From the NCBI RefSeq assembly GCF_006346335.1, contig NZ_VDMC01000003.1, positions 62,001-126,000 on the forward strand: a stretch of 64,000 bases of DNA, written 5' to 3'. A program made the translations under genes and the position numbers. The notes under the pieces are model-generated. The model was given only the letters and a program-made list of their open reading frames with translations, ran no database searches and was not told where the DNA came from. Every line of letters begins with the position of its first letter. The stretch's first letter is position 1. Positions 26,363 through 36,925 of the stretch are shown here, one piece after another. Source of the stretch: Aequorivita sinensis (lineage in GTDB: Bacteria > Bacteroidota > Bacteroidia > Flavobacteriales > Flavobacteriaceae).

Positions 26363-26953
26363 ATGAATAAACTTGAAAAAATATGTGTTTTCTGTGGAAG
26401 CAGTGAAGGTAATGATCTTGCAATAACTGCTGCTGCTGAAAAACTAGGAAAAATATTCGTTGAAAGAAATATAACATTGGTATATGGAGCTGCGAAGATT
26501 GGCGTGATGGGAGTTATAGCAAAAAGCGTTTTGGATAACAAAGGAAAGGTAATGGGGATAATTCCAAACTTTTTAAAGAAAAAGGAAGTTGTTCACCTAG
26601 GACTTACTGAGCTCATAACTACCGATAATATGCATCAACGCAAATTAAAAATGCAGGAAAATAGCGATGGTTTTATTGCACTACCTGGAGGAATGGGAAC
26701 TTTAGAAGAGCTTTTTGAAATTATTACTTGGCTTCAGCTTGGTTTGCATTCAAAACCAATTGGGTTATTAAATGTCAATGGTTTTTACAACGATCTTGTA
26801 AAAATGCTGGAAACCATGGTGCGTAAAGGATTCCTTTCTATGGATAATTACAATTTGCTTTTAGTAGATTCTAATCCTCAGCAACTTCTTAATAAAATGG
26901 AGAAATTTAAGCCTACAGATCAGCCAAAATGGTTGAATGAAGATAGAACGTAG
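26363..26953 (+). CDS. LOG-family (TIGR00730) nucleotide phosphoribohydrolase
   Basis: 196 residues from the ATG at 26363 (MNKLEKICVFCGSSEG). Lysine-decarboxylase-like Rossmann fold with the signature ALPGGMGTLEELFE and a GAAKIGVMG motif. LOG proteins cleave cytokinin-type or other nucleoside 5'-monophosphates to base and ribose phosphate; many bacterial members were once misannotated as lysine decarboxylases. Follows prmC by 62 bp on the same strand. Confidence 0.93.
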   Translation: MNKLEKICVFCGSSEGNDLAITAAAEKLGKIFVERNITLVYGAAKIGVMGVIAKSVLDNKGKVMGIIPNFLKKKEVVHLGLTELITTDNMHQRKLKMQENSDGFIALPGGMGTLEELFEIITWLQLGLHSKPIGLLNVNGFYNDLVKMLETMVRKGFLSMDNYNLLLVDSNPQQLLNKMEKFKPTDQPKWLNEDRT

Positions 26954-27067
26954 GGATTGTCTATATCAAAGTTGTTCTTTAATTTAAGGTTTTATGAATG
27001 AATTAGAAGAGTTTTGCTTTTTTCGATGTGTAAAATAGGTCTCTTCTCTTTTATAATAGTGCTTTAG

Positions 27068-29080
<2,013 letters not shown>

Positions 29081-29186
29081 TAGGAAATATAGATTAAAAG
29101 TTTTCATAAATAAACCATGTTAAAATTGGAATTAAAAACTTCAAAAATGAATTTCAATTTGAAGGTCTAATAATCCTTAAATATAT

Positions 29187-29194
29187 TATTTTTG
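29187..29194 (+). promoter_or_regulatory. -7 promoter box of the DUF6913 gene
   Basis: TATTTTTG, ending 12 nt before the ATG at 29207. The nearest TTTG upstream (29158-29161) is 25 nt away, longer than usual. Confidence 0.4.
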
Positions 29195-29206
29195 AGAGGC
29201 AAAATT

Positions 29207-29731
29207 ATGCTTTCAATGCTGAAAAAAATCAAACTTAAATCTTTAAAAAATCAAACTGCAAAAAGCTTAGAATCACGCGATTTTTCTCAAAGAAATACGC
29301 CTTTAAAGTCTTTAGGTTTTCTGGTTGATGAGTCTTATTTTGACGACTTTGAAAGATTTTATGATCTTGGAGTCTCCCTTGGTTTGCAAAGAAAAGATAT
29401 TAGGGTCTTTACTTTTATGGAGACCCGAAAAAAGCTACCTACATTAAGGCAAAACCAAATTACGAATAAAGAGTTTAACTGGAGAGGTGATATTAATAAT
29501 CAAATAGCTAGAGAATTTCTCGATTTCGATTTTGATGTATTAATTGGGTTTACAAATACGGAAAATGATTTTTTAGATGCCTTAATTGCACAAAGCAAAG
29601 CAAAATTTAAAATAGGATTTAATGGAGCAGATGAAAGACTTTTTGACTTGATGTTGGCTGTAGATCCGAAAAATAAAGCTGACTTTAAAGCTGAGGTAAC
29701 TAAATATTTAAAAATCTTAAAAAAAATATAG
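29207..29731 (+). CDS. DUF6913 family protein
   Basis: 174 residues from the ATG at 29207 (MLSMLKKIKLKSLKN); a TTG five codons earlier lies inside the -7 box and is unlikely. The protein has a basic N terminus, a central LGFLVDESYFDDFERFYDLG segment and DFDVLIGFTNTENDFLDALI, with conserved GFNGADERLFDLML near the end. This matches the uncharacterised flavobacterial DUF6913 family, normally found between ligA and dapA. No catalytic motif is recognised. A TATTTTTG box at 29187-29194 gives it its own promoter. Confidence 0.7.
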   Translation: MLSMLKKIKLKSLKNQTAKSLESRDFSQRNTPLKSLGFLVDESYFDDFERFYDLGVSLGLQRKDIRVFTFMETRKKLPTLRQNQITNKEFNWRGDINNQIAREFLDFDFDVLIGFTNTENDFLDALIAQSKAKFKIGFNGADERLFDLMLAVDPKNKADFKAEVTKYLKILKKI

Positions 29732-29768
29732 GTTGCACTGTAATCTTAATAAATAATAAAACACTAAA

Positions 29769-30644
29769 ATGAAAGAATTAATAGGGACTGGAGTTGCGTT
29801 AATCACCCCATTTAAGAGTGATTTTTCGGTTGATGTAGAAGGACTTAAAAATGTAGTAAACTTCAATATTGATAATGGTATCGATTACTTAGTAGTTCTT
29901 GGAACTACAGCAGAAAGTGCGACCTTGTCTAAAGAAGAGAAGCAGTTGGTTATTGATACCGTAGTTTCTATAAATAACGGAAGACTTCCTTTGGTAATAG
30001 GCATTGGAGGTAACAACACTAAAGAGGTTATTGCTGAAATGAATAAACGTGATCTTTCTGCTTTTACTGCAATACTTTCAGTGTCTCCTTTTTACAACAA
30101 ACCAACGCAGGAAGGAATTTATCAGCATTTTGCTGCCATAGCAAAAGAAGCTCCACTTCCTGTGATTTTATATAATGTTCCTGGTAGAACAGCATCAAAT
30201 ATGTTGCCTGAGACTGTAGTTCGTTTGGCGAATGATTTTGATAAAATTGTGGCGATTAAAGAAGCTGCGGGAGATATTGTTCAGGCTATGAAATTGATTT
30301 CTGGCTGCCCAAAAGATTTCTTAGTTATTTCTGGCGACGATATGATTACCTTGCCTATGGTGCTTGCTGGTGGTGCTGGAGTTATATCGGTTATAGGAGA
30401 AGGATTTCCAAAAGAATTTTCAAAAATGGTGAAGCTTGGTCTTGATAAAAAAGTAGATGAAGCTTATGAAATTCACTATAAAATTACTCCTGCAATCGAT
30501 TATATTTTTGCAGAAGGAAACCCAGCTGGAATTAAAGCTGTATTCCAAAAATTAGGAATTTGTAATGATACTGTAAGGCTACCCCTAGTTGGTGTAAGTG
30601 ATGGATTGAGAGCCAAAATAGATTCTTTCGTTCAGGATTTCTAG
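29769..30644 (+). CDS. dapA: 4-hydroxy-tetrahydrodipicolinate synthase
   Basis: 291 residues, TIM barrel. Joins pyruvate and aspartate semialdehyde, the first committed step to diaminopimelate and lysine. Family motifs: [10 protein letters not shown] at the N terminus, [23 protein letters not shown] (catalytic Tyr in ILYNVPGRT), and the Schiff-base lysine in [19 protein letters not shown] follows. Length normal. Starts 37 bp after the DUF6913 stop. Confidence 0.97.
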   Translation: MKELIGTGVALITPFKSDFSVDVEGLKNVVNFNIDNGIDYLVVLGTTAESATLSKEEKQLVIDTVVSINNGRLPLVIGIGGNNTKEVIAEMNKRDLSAFTAILSVSPFYNKPTQEGIYQHFAAIAKEAPLPVILYNVPGRTASNMLPETVVRLANDFDKIVAIKEAAGDIVQAMKLISGCPKDFLVISGDDMITLPMVLAGGAGVISVIGEGFPKEFSKMVKLGLDKKVDEAYEIHYKITPAIDYIFAEGNPAGIKAVFQKLGICNDTVRLPLVGVSDGLRAKIDSFVQDF

Positions 30645-30735
30645 TACTCTAAGAATTCGGTATTGCGTTAAATTTTTCAAAAGGTGTGCAAATAATAGCT
30701 TTTAGGGCAATAATTTAGCGTAATAATAAGTTTTG

Positions 30736-30763
30736 TTGAATCCCGTTTAATTGCCTATTTTTG
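30736..30763 (+). promoter_or_regulatory. Promoter of the bamD-rpoZ-coaBC run
   Basis: TTG (30736-30738), 17 nt, TATTTTTG (30756-30763). Both elements fit the Bacteroidota consensus. The box ends 4 nt before the first ATG of bamD at 30768, so transcription probably starts at or next to that codon. Confidence 0.7.
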
Positions 30764-30767
30764 CACG

Positions 30768-31592
30768 ATGTTTTTTAAGCCCATGAGATTACCTTTTTTT
30801 ATAATACTTTGTCTTACAATTTTACTTTCATCTTGTAGCCAATACCAAGAGGTGTTGCGTAAGGATGATATTGGTAAGAAATACGCTTTTGCAGATTCGC
30901 TCTATCAAATGGGTAAATACCGTAAAGGTTTAAAATTGATGGAACAAATTGTTCCGTTATATAGAGGTAAACCACAAGGTGAAAAACTAATGTTTATCTA
31001 TGCAAATACGTATTACAACTTAGAAGATTATTACCTTGCTGGTTATCAGTTTGAGCGTTTTACCCAAGCTTATCCACAAAGTGATAGTGTTGAGGTTGCA
31101 TCGTTTAAATCGGCAAAAAGTTTTTACGAACTTTCACCTAGGTTTTCATTAGACCAAAGAGACACTCATAAAGGGTTGGAAAAACTTCAGGAGTTTATAA
31201 ACACATATCCAAACTCTGATAAGAGAATGGAGGCTAACGAACTTGTTGCCGAATTGCGTGAAAAACTTGAGAAAAAAGAATTCAAAACTGCAGCACAATA
31301 TCTACATGTAGAGGATTACAAGTCTGCAATTGAAGCTTTCGATAACTTTATAACAGATAATCCTGGATCTATTTATAGAAGAGAAGCATTTTTTAATCGT
31401 TTCGTTTCAGCTTATAAACTTGCAATAAATAGTATTCCAAGTTTGGTACAAGAGCGATTAGATATTGCAAAAGGGCACTATAAAAATTTTATGAAATATT
31501 ACAAGGATACAGATTTAGCCTCTGAAGCTGTTGAAATATATGAAGATATAGAGCGCAGAACTGTAACCGAAGAAACAACACCTACTATTTAA
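30768..31592 (+). CDS. bamD: Outer membrane assembly lipoprotein BamD
   Basis: 274 residues. Lipoprotein signal with lipobox LLSSC (Cys23), then TPR-like helices (YQMGKYRKGLKLMEQIV; FERFTQAYPQSDSVEVA; LQEFINTYPNSDKRMEA). It is the essential periplasmic partner of BamA in inserting outer-membrane beta-barrels. The ATG at 30768 is kept; a later ATG at 30783 would also give an intact signal peptide. It begins the bamD-rpoZ-coaBC-DUF4835 run. Confidence 0.93.
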   Translation: MFFKPMRLPFFIILCLTILLSSCSQYQEVLRKDDIGKKYAFADSLYQMGKYRKGLKLMEQIVPLYRGKPQGEKLMFIYANTYYNLEDYYLAGYQFERFTQAYPQSDSVEVASFKSAKSFYELSPRFSLDQRDTHKGLEKLQEFINTYPNSDKRMEANELVAELREKLEKKEFKTAAQYLHVEDYKSAIEAFDNFITDNPGSIYRREAFFNRFVSAYKLAINSIPSLVQERLDIAKGHYKNFMKYYKDTDLASEAVEIYEDIERRTVTEETTPTI

Positions 31593-31602
31593 TTAATTTA
31601 CT

Positions 31603-31932
31603 ATGGATATTAAAAACTCAGAAGCACCTGTTAACACTGTCACTTTAGACAAAAACTTAATTGATGCTCCAACAAACAACATTTACGAAGCTATTTCTAT
31701 TATTTCGAAAAGAGCTACGCAAATAAACGGCGATATTAAGAAAGAGCTTTTAGAAAAACTAGATGAGTTTGCAACTTATAACGATAGTTTAGAGGAGATT
31801 TTTGAAAACAAAGAACAAATAGAGGTTTCAAAATTCTACGAAAGATTGCCAAAACCACACGCTTTAGCAGTGCAGGAATGGTTAGAAAATAAAATTTACT
31901 ACAGAAATACTGCTGATGAAGTAGTAGAGTAA
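31603..31932 (+). CDS. rpoZ: RNA polymerase omega subunit, Bacteroidota type
   Basis: 109 residues. The sequence has the Bacteroidota omega pattern: NTVTLDKNLIDAPTNNIYEA, then ISIISKRATQINGDIKKEL, and the ending KPHALAVQEWLENKIYYRN. Omega helps fold and assemble beta'. It differs strongly from proteobacterial RpoZ, so the call rests on lineage pattern and on its usual place between bamD and coaBC. It begins 10 bp after bamD, hence cotranscribed. Confidence 0.88.
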   Translation: MDIKNSEAPVNTVTLDKNLIDAPTNNIYEAISIISKRATQINGDIKKELLEKLDEFATYNDSLEEIFENKEQIEVSKFYERLPKPHALAVQEWLENKIYYRNTADEVVE

Positions 31933-31945
31933 AAGTGTAAAAGAA

Positions 31946-31983
31946 ATAGCTCAAAGTTGAAAATTATTTTAGCTTTGAGCTAT
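31946..31983 (+). terminator. Hairpin between rpoZ and coaBC
   Basis: Perfect 11-bp stem ATAGCTCAAAG (31946-31956)/CTTTGAGCTAT (31973-31983) with a 16-nt loop, 13 bp after the rpoZ stop. The tail ATATTTATAATC is only partly T-rich. It may be a partial terminator or a processing/stability element, since coaBC starts 26 bp later. Confidence 0.5.
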
Positions 31984-32009
31984 ATATTTATAATCTGAAA
32001 AATTAGATA

Positions 32010-33236
32010 ATGTCTGTTTTGAACCGGAAAAATATCTTGCTTGGCATTACCGGCGGGATTGCCGCGTACAAAGCAGCTTTTTTAGTTAGGCTTCTTGTGA
32101 AAAAGGGAGCTAACGTAAAAGTAGTAATGACTTCTTCTGCAAAAGAATTTGTTACACCTTTAACGCTTGCCACGCTTTCTAAAAACGAAGTGTTTTCTTC
32201 TTTTACAAATGAAGAAACTGACACCGAAAGCAATCGTGAAGCACAGTGGAATAACCACGTTGAGTTAGCACTTTGGGCAGACTTGATGTTGATTGCACCA
32301 GCTACTGCAAATACACTTTCTAAAATGGCAAATGGAGGCTGCGATAATTTGTTACTCGCTTGCTATCTTTCTGCAAAATGTCCTGTCTATTACGCTCCGG
32401 CAATGGATTTGGATATGTATCAGCATCCAACTACAAATCAAACTTTTGAAAAATTAGAAAGTTTTGGGAATATTCAGATTCCTGCGGCTTTTGGTGAACT
32501 TGCGAGTGGGTTAGTAGGTCAAGGAAGAATGGCAGAGCCTGAAGACATTGTTTCTTTCTTAGAAAATGATATTCTTGGAAAGCTTCCACTTCGGGGTAAG
32601 AACATTTTAATCACTGCAGGTCCAACCTATGAAGCTATTGATCCTGTTCGATTTATAGGAAATCACTCTAGCGGGAAAATGGGGTATTCCATTGCCGAAA
32701 CAGCAGCGGAATTAGGTGCTGAGGTTGTTCTGATTTCTGGACCATCTGCATTAAAGCTGGAGAATGATTTTGTAAAATTAATTCGTATTACTTCGGCAGA
32801 AGAAATGTATCAAGCGGCTCACAAATATTTTGATACAAGTGATATCGCAATACTAAGTGCAGCAGTTGCAGATTACAGACCCGCAGAAGTTTCTTCAGAA
32901 AAGATTAAAAAGAAAACGGATAATCTTACAATAGAACTTACAAAAACAAAAGACATACTTGCTTCACTTGGTGCGATTAAGAAAAAGCAATTTCTAGTTG
33001 GATTTGCATTGGAAACTCAAAACGAAGAAGAAAATGCAAAATCGAAACTCAAAAAAAAGAATTTAGATTTAATTGTGCTAAATTCGCTACGAGATAAAGG
33101 TGCTGGTTTTAAATCGGACACCAATAAAGTTACTTTAATAGCTAAAGACAATAAAATGTTGCCTTTCCCTGTTAAACCTAAAAAAGAAGTAGCTAAAGAT
33201 ATTTTAGAATATATTATAGAAAACATCCATGCGTAA
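32010..33236 (+). CDS. coaBC: Bifunctional CoaBC (PPCS/PPCDC)
   Basis: 408 residues. The N-terminal flavin-dependent decarboxylase CoaC (about 1-185) begins LLGITGGIAAYKAAFLVR and contains NHVELALWADLMLIAPATANT and APAMDLDMY; the C-terminal synthetase CoaB (about 190-405) begins KNILITAGPTYEAIDPVRFI with NHSSGKMGYSIAE. Together they turn 4'-phosphopantothenate into 4'-phosphopantetheine for coenzyme A. The last CoA enzyme, CoaE, is at 43.6 kb. Overlaps the next gene by 8 bp. Confidence 0.97.
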   Translation: MSVLNRKNILLGITGGIAAYKAAFLVRLLVKKGANVKVVMTSSAKEFVTPLTLATLSKNEVFSSFTNEETDTESNREAQWNNHVELALWADLMLIAPATANTLSKMANGGCDNLLLACYLSAKCPVYYAPAMDLDMYQHPTTNQTFEKLESFGNIQIPAAFGELASGLVGQGRMAEPEDIVSFLENDILGKLPLRGKNILITAGPTYEAIDPVRFIGNHSSGKMGYSIAETAAELGAEVVLISGPSALKLENDFVKLIRITSAEEMYQAAHKYFDTSDIAILSAAVADYRPAEVSSEKIKKKTDNLTIELTKTKDILASLGAIKKKQFLVGFALETQNEEENAKSKLKKKNLDLIVLNSLRDKGAGFKSDTNKVTLIAKDNKMLPFPVKPKKEVAKDILEYIIENIHA

Positions 33237-34119
33237 ACTATTATTTTTTATACTATGCACCGCAATTATAGTTCCTGCAACTGCGCAAGAATTAAATTGT
33301 ACGGTAACTGTTGATGCTGAAAAAACAGGACAACCAAACCTTCAGGTTTTTAGCACACTACAGAGTCAATTACTTGAGTTTATAAACAATACAAAATGGA
33401 CAGATAAAGTTTATAAAAACCAAGAAAGAATTGATTGTAATATGACCTTGGTGATCAATAGTTACGAAGGTGAGACTTTTAGTGGAACACTTCAAATACA
33501 ATCTTCAAGACCTGTTTATGGATCTACTTATGACAGTCCTGTTTACAACTATTACGACAAGCAGGTTTCTTTTAGATATAAGGAATTTGAACCATTAGCG
33601 CTTAATCTTAACTCATTCGATTCTAACCTTATTTCGGTTATTGCATTTCACGTTTATACAGTAATCGGGCTTGATGCCGATACGTTTAGCCCTGAAGGAG
33701 GAAAGCCTTATTTTGAAATCGCTAAACAAATAACGAGTACTGCAGCTTCTAGTAGTTATTCTGGATGGAAAGCTACTGATGGTAACCAAACAAGATATAG
33801 TTATAACGATGCTTTATTATCTTCTGTTTATAAAGATTTTCACGATGCAATGTATATGTATCACCGTGAAGGAATGGATAAAATGGAGTCTAATCAATTA
33901 GAAGGGAAAAAAGTTATAGCCGATGCTATTAATAGATTAAAAGGAATTAGCGATAGACGTCCAAATTCGTATTTAGTTCGTACTTTCTTTGATGCAAAAA
34001 CCGATGAAATTCAAGCTGTTTTCAGTGGAGGTCCAAAAGTTGATATTACTAAACTAGTAGAAAACTTAAATAGACTTGCCCCTACAAAACGCAGCAATTG
34101 GTCTGAGATTAAGTATTAA
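33229..34119 (+). CDS. DUF4835 family secreted protein
   Basis: 296 residues. Signal peptide 1-19 (MRKLLFFILCTAIIVPATAQ, cleaved near TAQ), then a beta-rich body with RIDCNMTLVINSYEGETFSG, the motif SSRPVYGSTYDSPVYNYYD and the tail GPKVDITKLVENLNRLAPT. It is the family consistently found after coaBC in flavobacteria; function unknown, probably periplasmic or outer-membrane associated. Translationally coupled to coaBC through an 8-bp overlap. Confidence 0.85.
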   Translation: MRKLLFFILCTAIIVPATAQELNCTVTVDAEKTGQPNLQVFSTLQSQLLEFINNTKWTDKVYKNQERIDCNMTLVINSYEGETFSGTLQIQSSRPVYGSTYDSPVYNYYDKQVSFRYKEFEPLALNLNSFDSNLISVIAFHVYTVIGLDADTFSPEGGKPYFEIAKQITSTAASSSYSGWKATDGNQTRYSYNDALLSSVYKDFHDAMYMYHREGMDKMESNQLEGKKVIADAINRLKGISDRRPNSYLVRTFFDAKTDEIQAVFSGGPKVDITKLVENLNRLAPTKRSNWSEIKY

Positions 34120-34223
34120 CTTCAACGTTAAACTACATACGGTTAAACGCGAGAATATTAGTTCTTACTTAATCTAACCTCTTAACTTCTCACTACTTAA
34201 TTTTAATGTCATACATTTAAAAT
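34120..34223. other. Intergenic repeat-like stretch before recN
   Basis: Contains degenerate, AC-poor repeats which on the minus strand read AAGTAGTGAGAAGTTAAGAGG-like units, similar in style to the stretch at 53762-53815. No gene. Confidence 0.35.
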
Positions 34224-35876
34224 ATGTTAACTACCCTTGCCATAAAAAACTATGCGCTTATTGAAGATATACGTGTAGATCTTCAAAAGGGATTAACTAT
34301 TATAACTGGTGAAACTGGAGCAGGAAAGTCGATACTTCTAGGTGCTTTAGCCATGCTTCTTGGTAAAAGAGCAGATTTAAGCAACATAAAAGATTCTTCA
34401 AAAAAATGTATAATTGAAGGTCATTTTTCAGTTGAAAATTATGACTTACAATCCATTTTTGAAGAAAATGATTTAGATTACGACTCTCATACTATTATTC
34501 GAAGAGAGATTTTGCCTAGTGGTAAATCAAGAGCATTTGTCAATGATACTCCAGTGGCTTTATCTCAACTTCAGGCCTTATCACCATATTTAATAGATAT
34601 TCATAGTCAACACGAAACTTTAGAAGTGGTTTCTGAAAGTTTTCAGATGGAGGTGATAGATGCTTTGGCTGGAAATGATGAATTATTAAACACTTACCAA
34701 TCACAGTTTTCAGACTATAAAAAAGTTTCAGAAAAACTAACGGTGCTAAAACACCAAAAGGAAGAAGCTGCTAAAGAATTAGATTACAATAGTTTTCTCT
34801 ATAACGAATTACAGCAAGCAGGGCTTGATAAAATCGATCAAGCAGAATTGGAAGAAGAGTACGAAACTCTTAATAATGCCGAATCTATTCAAGAAGCGTT
34901 TATTACTGTTAATCAGTTGTTAGACCAAGAGCAAATTGGTTCAATTTCTACAGCTAAAGAAGCTCGAGTAGTATTAGGAAAAATTAAAGAGTATTCAACA
35001 TCATTTGAAAGTTTATGGGAGCGTTTAAACAGCGTTATTCTCGAACTTGAAGATATAGGAGCTGAAGCAGCAAATACTTCAGAAAAAATTGAAGCTAATC
35101 CTGAAGAACTTTTTAGGATAAATGAAAAATTACAAACACTATATAAACTTCAGCAAAAACACGCTGTTGCTACGGTCGCAGAATTAATTGTGATAGAAAA
35201 AAATCTTGAAGAAAAAGTAAATACGACTTTAGGATTAGATGCTGAAATTGAAGACTTAGAAAAGCAAATATCTACGCTTCGATCTAAAGCTTTACAAACT
35301 GCAAATTCGCTCCATAGTAAAAGAGAAAAGGCTATTCCGGTTTTAAAGAAAAAGCTTGAAGAAACACTAGTTCCTTTAGGTTTGCCGAATGCACAATTTA
35401 AATTTGAGCTTGTGGCTTCAGAAACTTTTAAAGGGAGTGGGACCGATTCATTACAGTTGTTGTTTACTGCAAATAAAGGTTTAGCATTTGGCCCCTTGAG
35501 AAAAGTTGCTTCAGGTGGTGAAATGAGTAGAATAATGCTTGCAATAAAAGCAGTACTAGCATCATATAAAAAACTGCCAACCATTGTTTTTGATGAGATA
35601 GATACTGGAGTTTCGGGAGAAGTAGCTAATAAAATGGCAGTTATAATGCGAAATATGGGTGATAAAATGCAGTTGATTAGTATTACGCATTTACCGCAAA
35701 TAGCAGCAAAAGGTGAACAGCATATTAAGATTTACAAGGAAGATGTAAAAAATATAACAACTACTCATCTTAAGGTATTAAATACAGATGAACGAATTGT
35801 AGAAATTGCCCAAATGCTTGGTGGCAAAAAAGTAACCGAAGCAGCGATGGCTAATGCCAAAGAATTATTGAATTAA
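34224..35876 (+). CDS. recN: DNA repair protein RecN
   Basis: 550 residues, SMC-like ATPase for double-strand break repair. Walker A GETGAGKSILLGAL at about 30-43, long coiled-coil arms (about 160-370), ABC signature ASGGEMSRIMLAIKAV and Walker B PTIVFDEIDTGVSGE. Length normal. Starts 104 bp after DUF4835; the 14 bases ending in its ATG are identical to those of fabI. Confidence 0.97.
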   Translation: MLTTLAIKNYALIEDIRVDLQKGLTIITGETGAGKSILLGALAMLLGKRADLSNIKDSSKKCIIEGHFSVENYDLQSIFEENDLDYDSHTIIRREILPSGKSRAFVNDTPVALSQLQALSPYLIDIHSQHETLEVVSESFQMEVIDALAGNDELLNTYQSQFSDYKKVSEKLTVLKHQKEEAAKELDYNSFLYNELQQAGLDKIDQAELEEEYETLNNAESIQEAFITVNQLLDQEQIGSISTAKEARVVLGKIKEYSTSFESLWERLNSVILELEDIGAEAANTSEKIEANPEELFRINEKLQTLYKLQQKHAVATVAELIVIEKNLEEKVNTTLGLDAEIEDLEKQISTLRSKALQTANSLHSKREKAIPVLKKKLEETLVPLGLPNAQFKFELVASETFKGSGTDSLQLLFTANKGLAFGPLRKVASGGEMSRIMLAIKAVLASYKKLPTIVFDEIDTGVSGEVANKMAVIMRNMGDKMQLISITHLPQIAAKGEQHIKIYKEDVKNITTTHLKVLNTDERIVEIAQMLGGKKVTEAAMANAKELLN

Positions 35877-35957
35877 AATGTATCTTTACGATTCAAAGTG
35901 TGTACTTTTATATTAGCATTACACTATTATATATTGATAACTATTAACATTTAAAAT

Positions 35958-36776
35958 ATGTCTTATAATTTACTTAAAGGAAAGCGTGGAATCATCTTTG
36001 GAGCTCTTGACGAAAATTCTATAGCATGGAAAACTGCTGAGCGCGTACATGAAGAAGGTGGGAGCTTTGTGCTTACTAACGCGCCTATCGCTCTGCGTAT
36101 GGGCCAAATAAAAGAACTTGCTGAAAAAACAAATTCTGAGGTTATTCCAGCAGATGCAACAAACTTGGAAGACCTTGAGAATCTAGTTACTAAGGCAACT
36201 GAAATTTTAGGCGGTAAATTAGATTTCGTATTGCATTCAATAGGGATGTCGGTAAACGTTCGAAAAGGTAACCATTATACAAATCAGAATTACGACTTTA
36301 CGCATAAAGGATGGGATATTTCGGCCGGTTCATTTCATAAAACTATGCAAGTGTTATATCAGAAAGATGCTATGAATGAGTGGGGTAGTATTATTGCGCT
36401 AACCTATATGGCATCCCAGCGTGTGTTTCCAGACTATAATGATATGGCCGACAATAAAGCGTATTTAGAGAGTATTGCGCGTAGTTTTGGGTATTTCTTT
36501 GGGCGTGATAAAAAGGTGCGTGTAAACACAATTTCTCAATCTCCTACTCCAACTACAGCTGGACAGGGAGTAAAAGGTTTTGATGGCTTTATGAGCTATG
36601 CTGATAAAATGTCGCCATTAGGAAATGCAACTGCTCTTGACTGTGCAAATTATACGGTAGCAATGTTTAGCGATCTTACTAAAAGAGTAACCTTACAGAA
36701 CTTGTATAACGATGGTGGTTTCTCTAATATGGGAGTAAGCGATGCCGTAATGGAAGCTTTTGTTGAAGAGAAATAA
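35958..36776 (+). CDS. fabI: Enoyl-[acyl-carrier-protein] reductase FabI
   Basis: 272 residues, short-chain dehydrogenase fold. NADH-binding GKRGIIFGALDENSIAW at the N terminus (the FabI variant of the glycine-rich loop), the conserved stretch DFVLHSIGMS, and the catalytic tyrosine/lysine arrangement YMASQRVFPDYNDMADNK (Tyr, then Tyr-x6-Lys). It performs the last reduction in each fatty-acid elongation cycle. Closes the ligA-to-fabI run; a terminator follows. Confidence 0.97.
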   Translation: MSYNLLKGKRGIIFGALDENSIAWKTAERVHEEGGSFVLTNAPIALRMGQIKELAEKTNSEVIPADATNLEDLENLVTKATEILGGKLDFVLHSIGMSVNVRKGNHYTNQNYDFTHKGWDISAGSFHKTMQVLYQKDAMNEWGSIIALTYMASQRVFPDYNDMADNKAYLESIARSFGYFFGRDKKVRVNTISQSPTPTTAGQGVKGFDGFMSYADKMSPLGNATALDCANYTVAMFSDLTKRVTLQNLYNDGGFSNMGVSDAVMEAFVEEK

Positions 36777-36804
36777 AAATTCTAAATTTTTAACGAAATC
36801 ATCA

Positions 36805-36839
36805 ATCCTGTGCAATTTACTGTACAGGATATTCTTTTT
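36805..36839 (+). terminator. Intrinsic terminator of fabI
   Basis: Stem ATCCTGTGCA/TGTACAGGAT (36805-36830, one G-U pair) with a 6-nt loop, followed by ATTCTTTTTG. Confidence 0.8.
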
Positions 36840-36925
36840 GTCATCAAATTTGTTATTGTATCTTTTGTTTGTTAACAATATTTTAAATACATTTAAAGTA
36901 TTATTAACTAAATACTTATCAAATT

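Noticed and set aside
35150-35584. Open frame of 144 codons antisense to recN
   Set aside because: Shadow of the conserved RecN ATPase region; low complexity and no recognisable motif.
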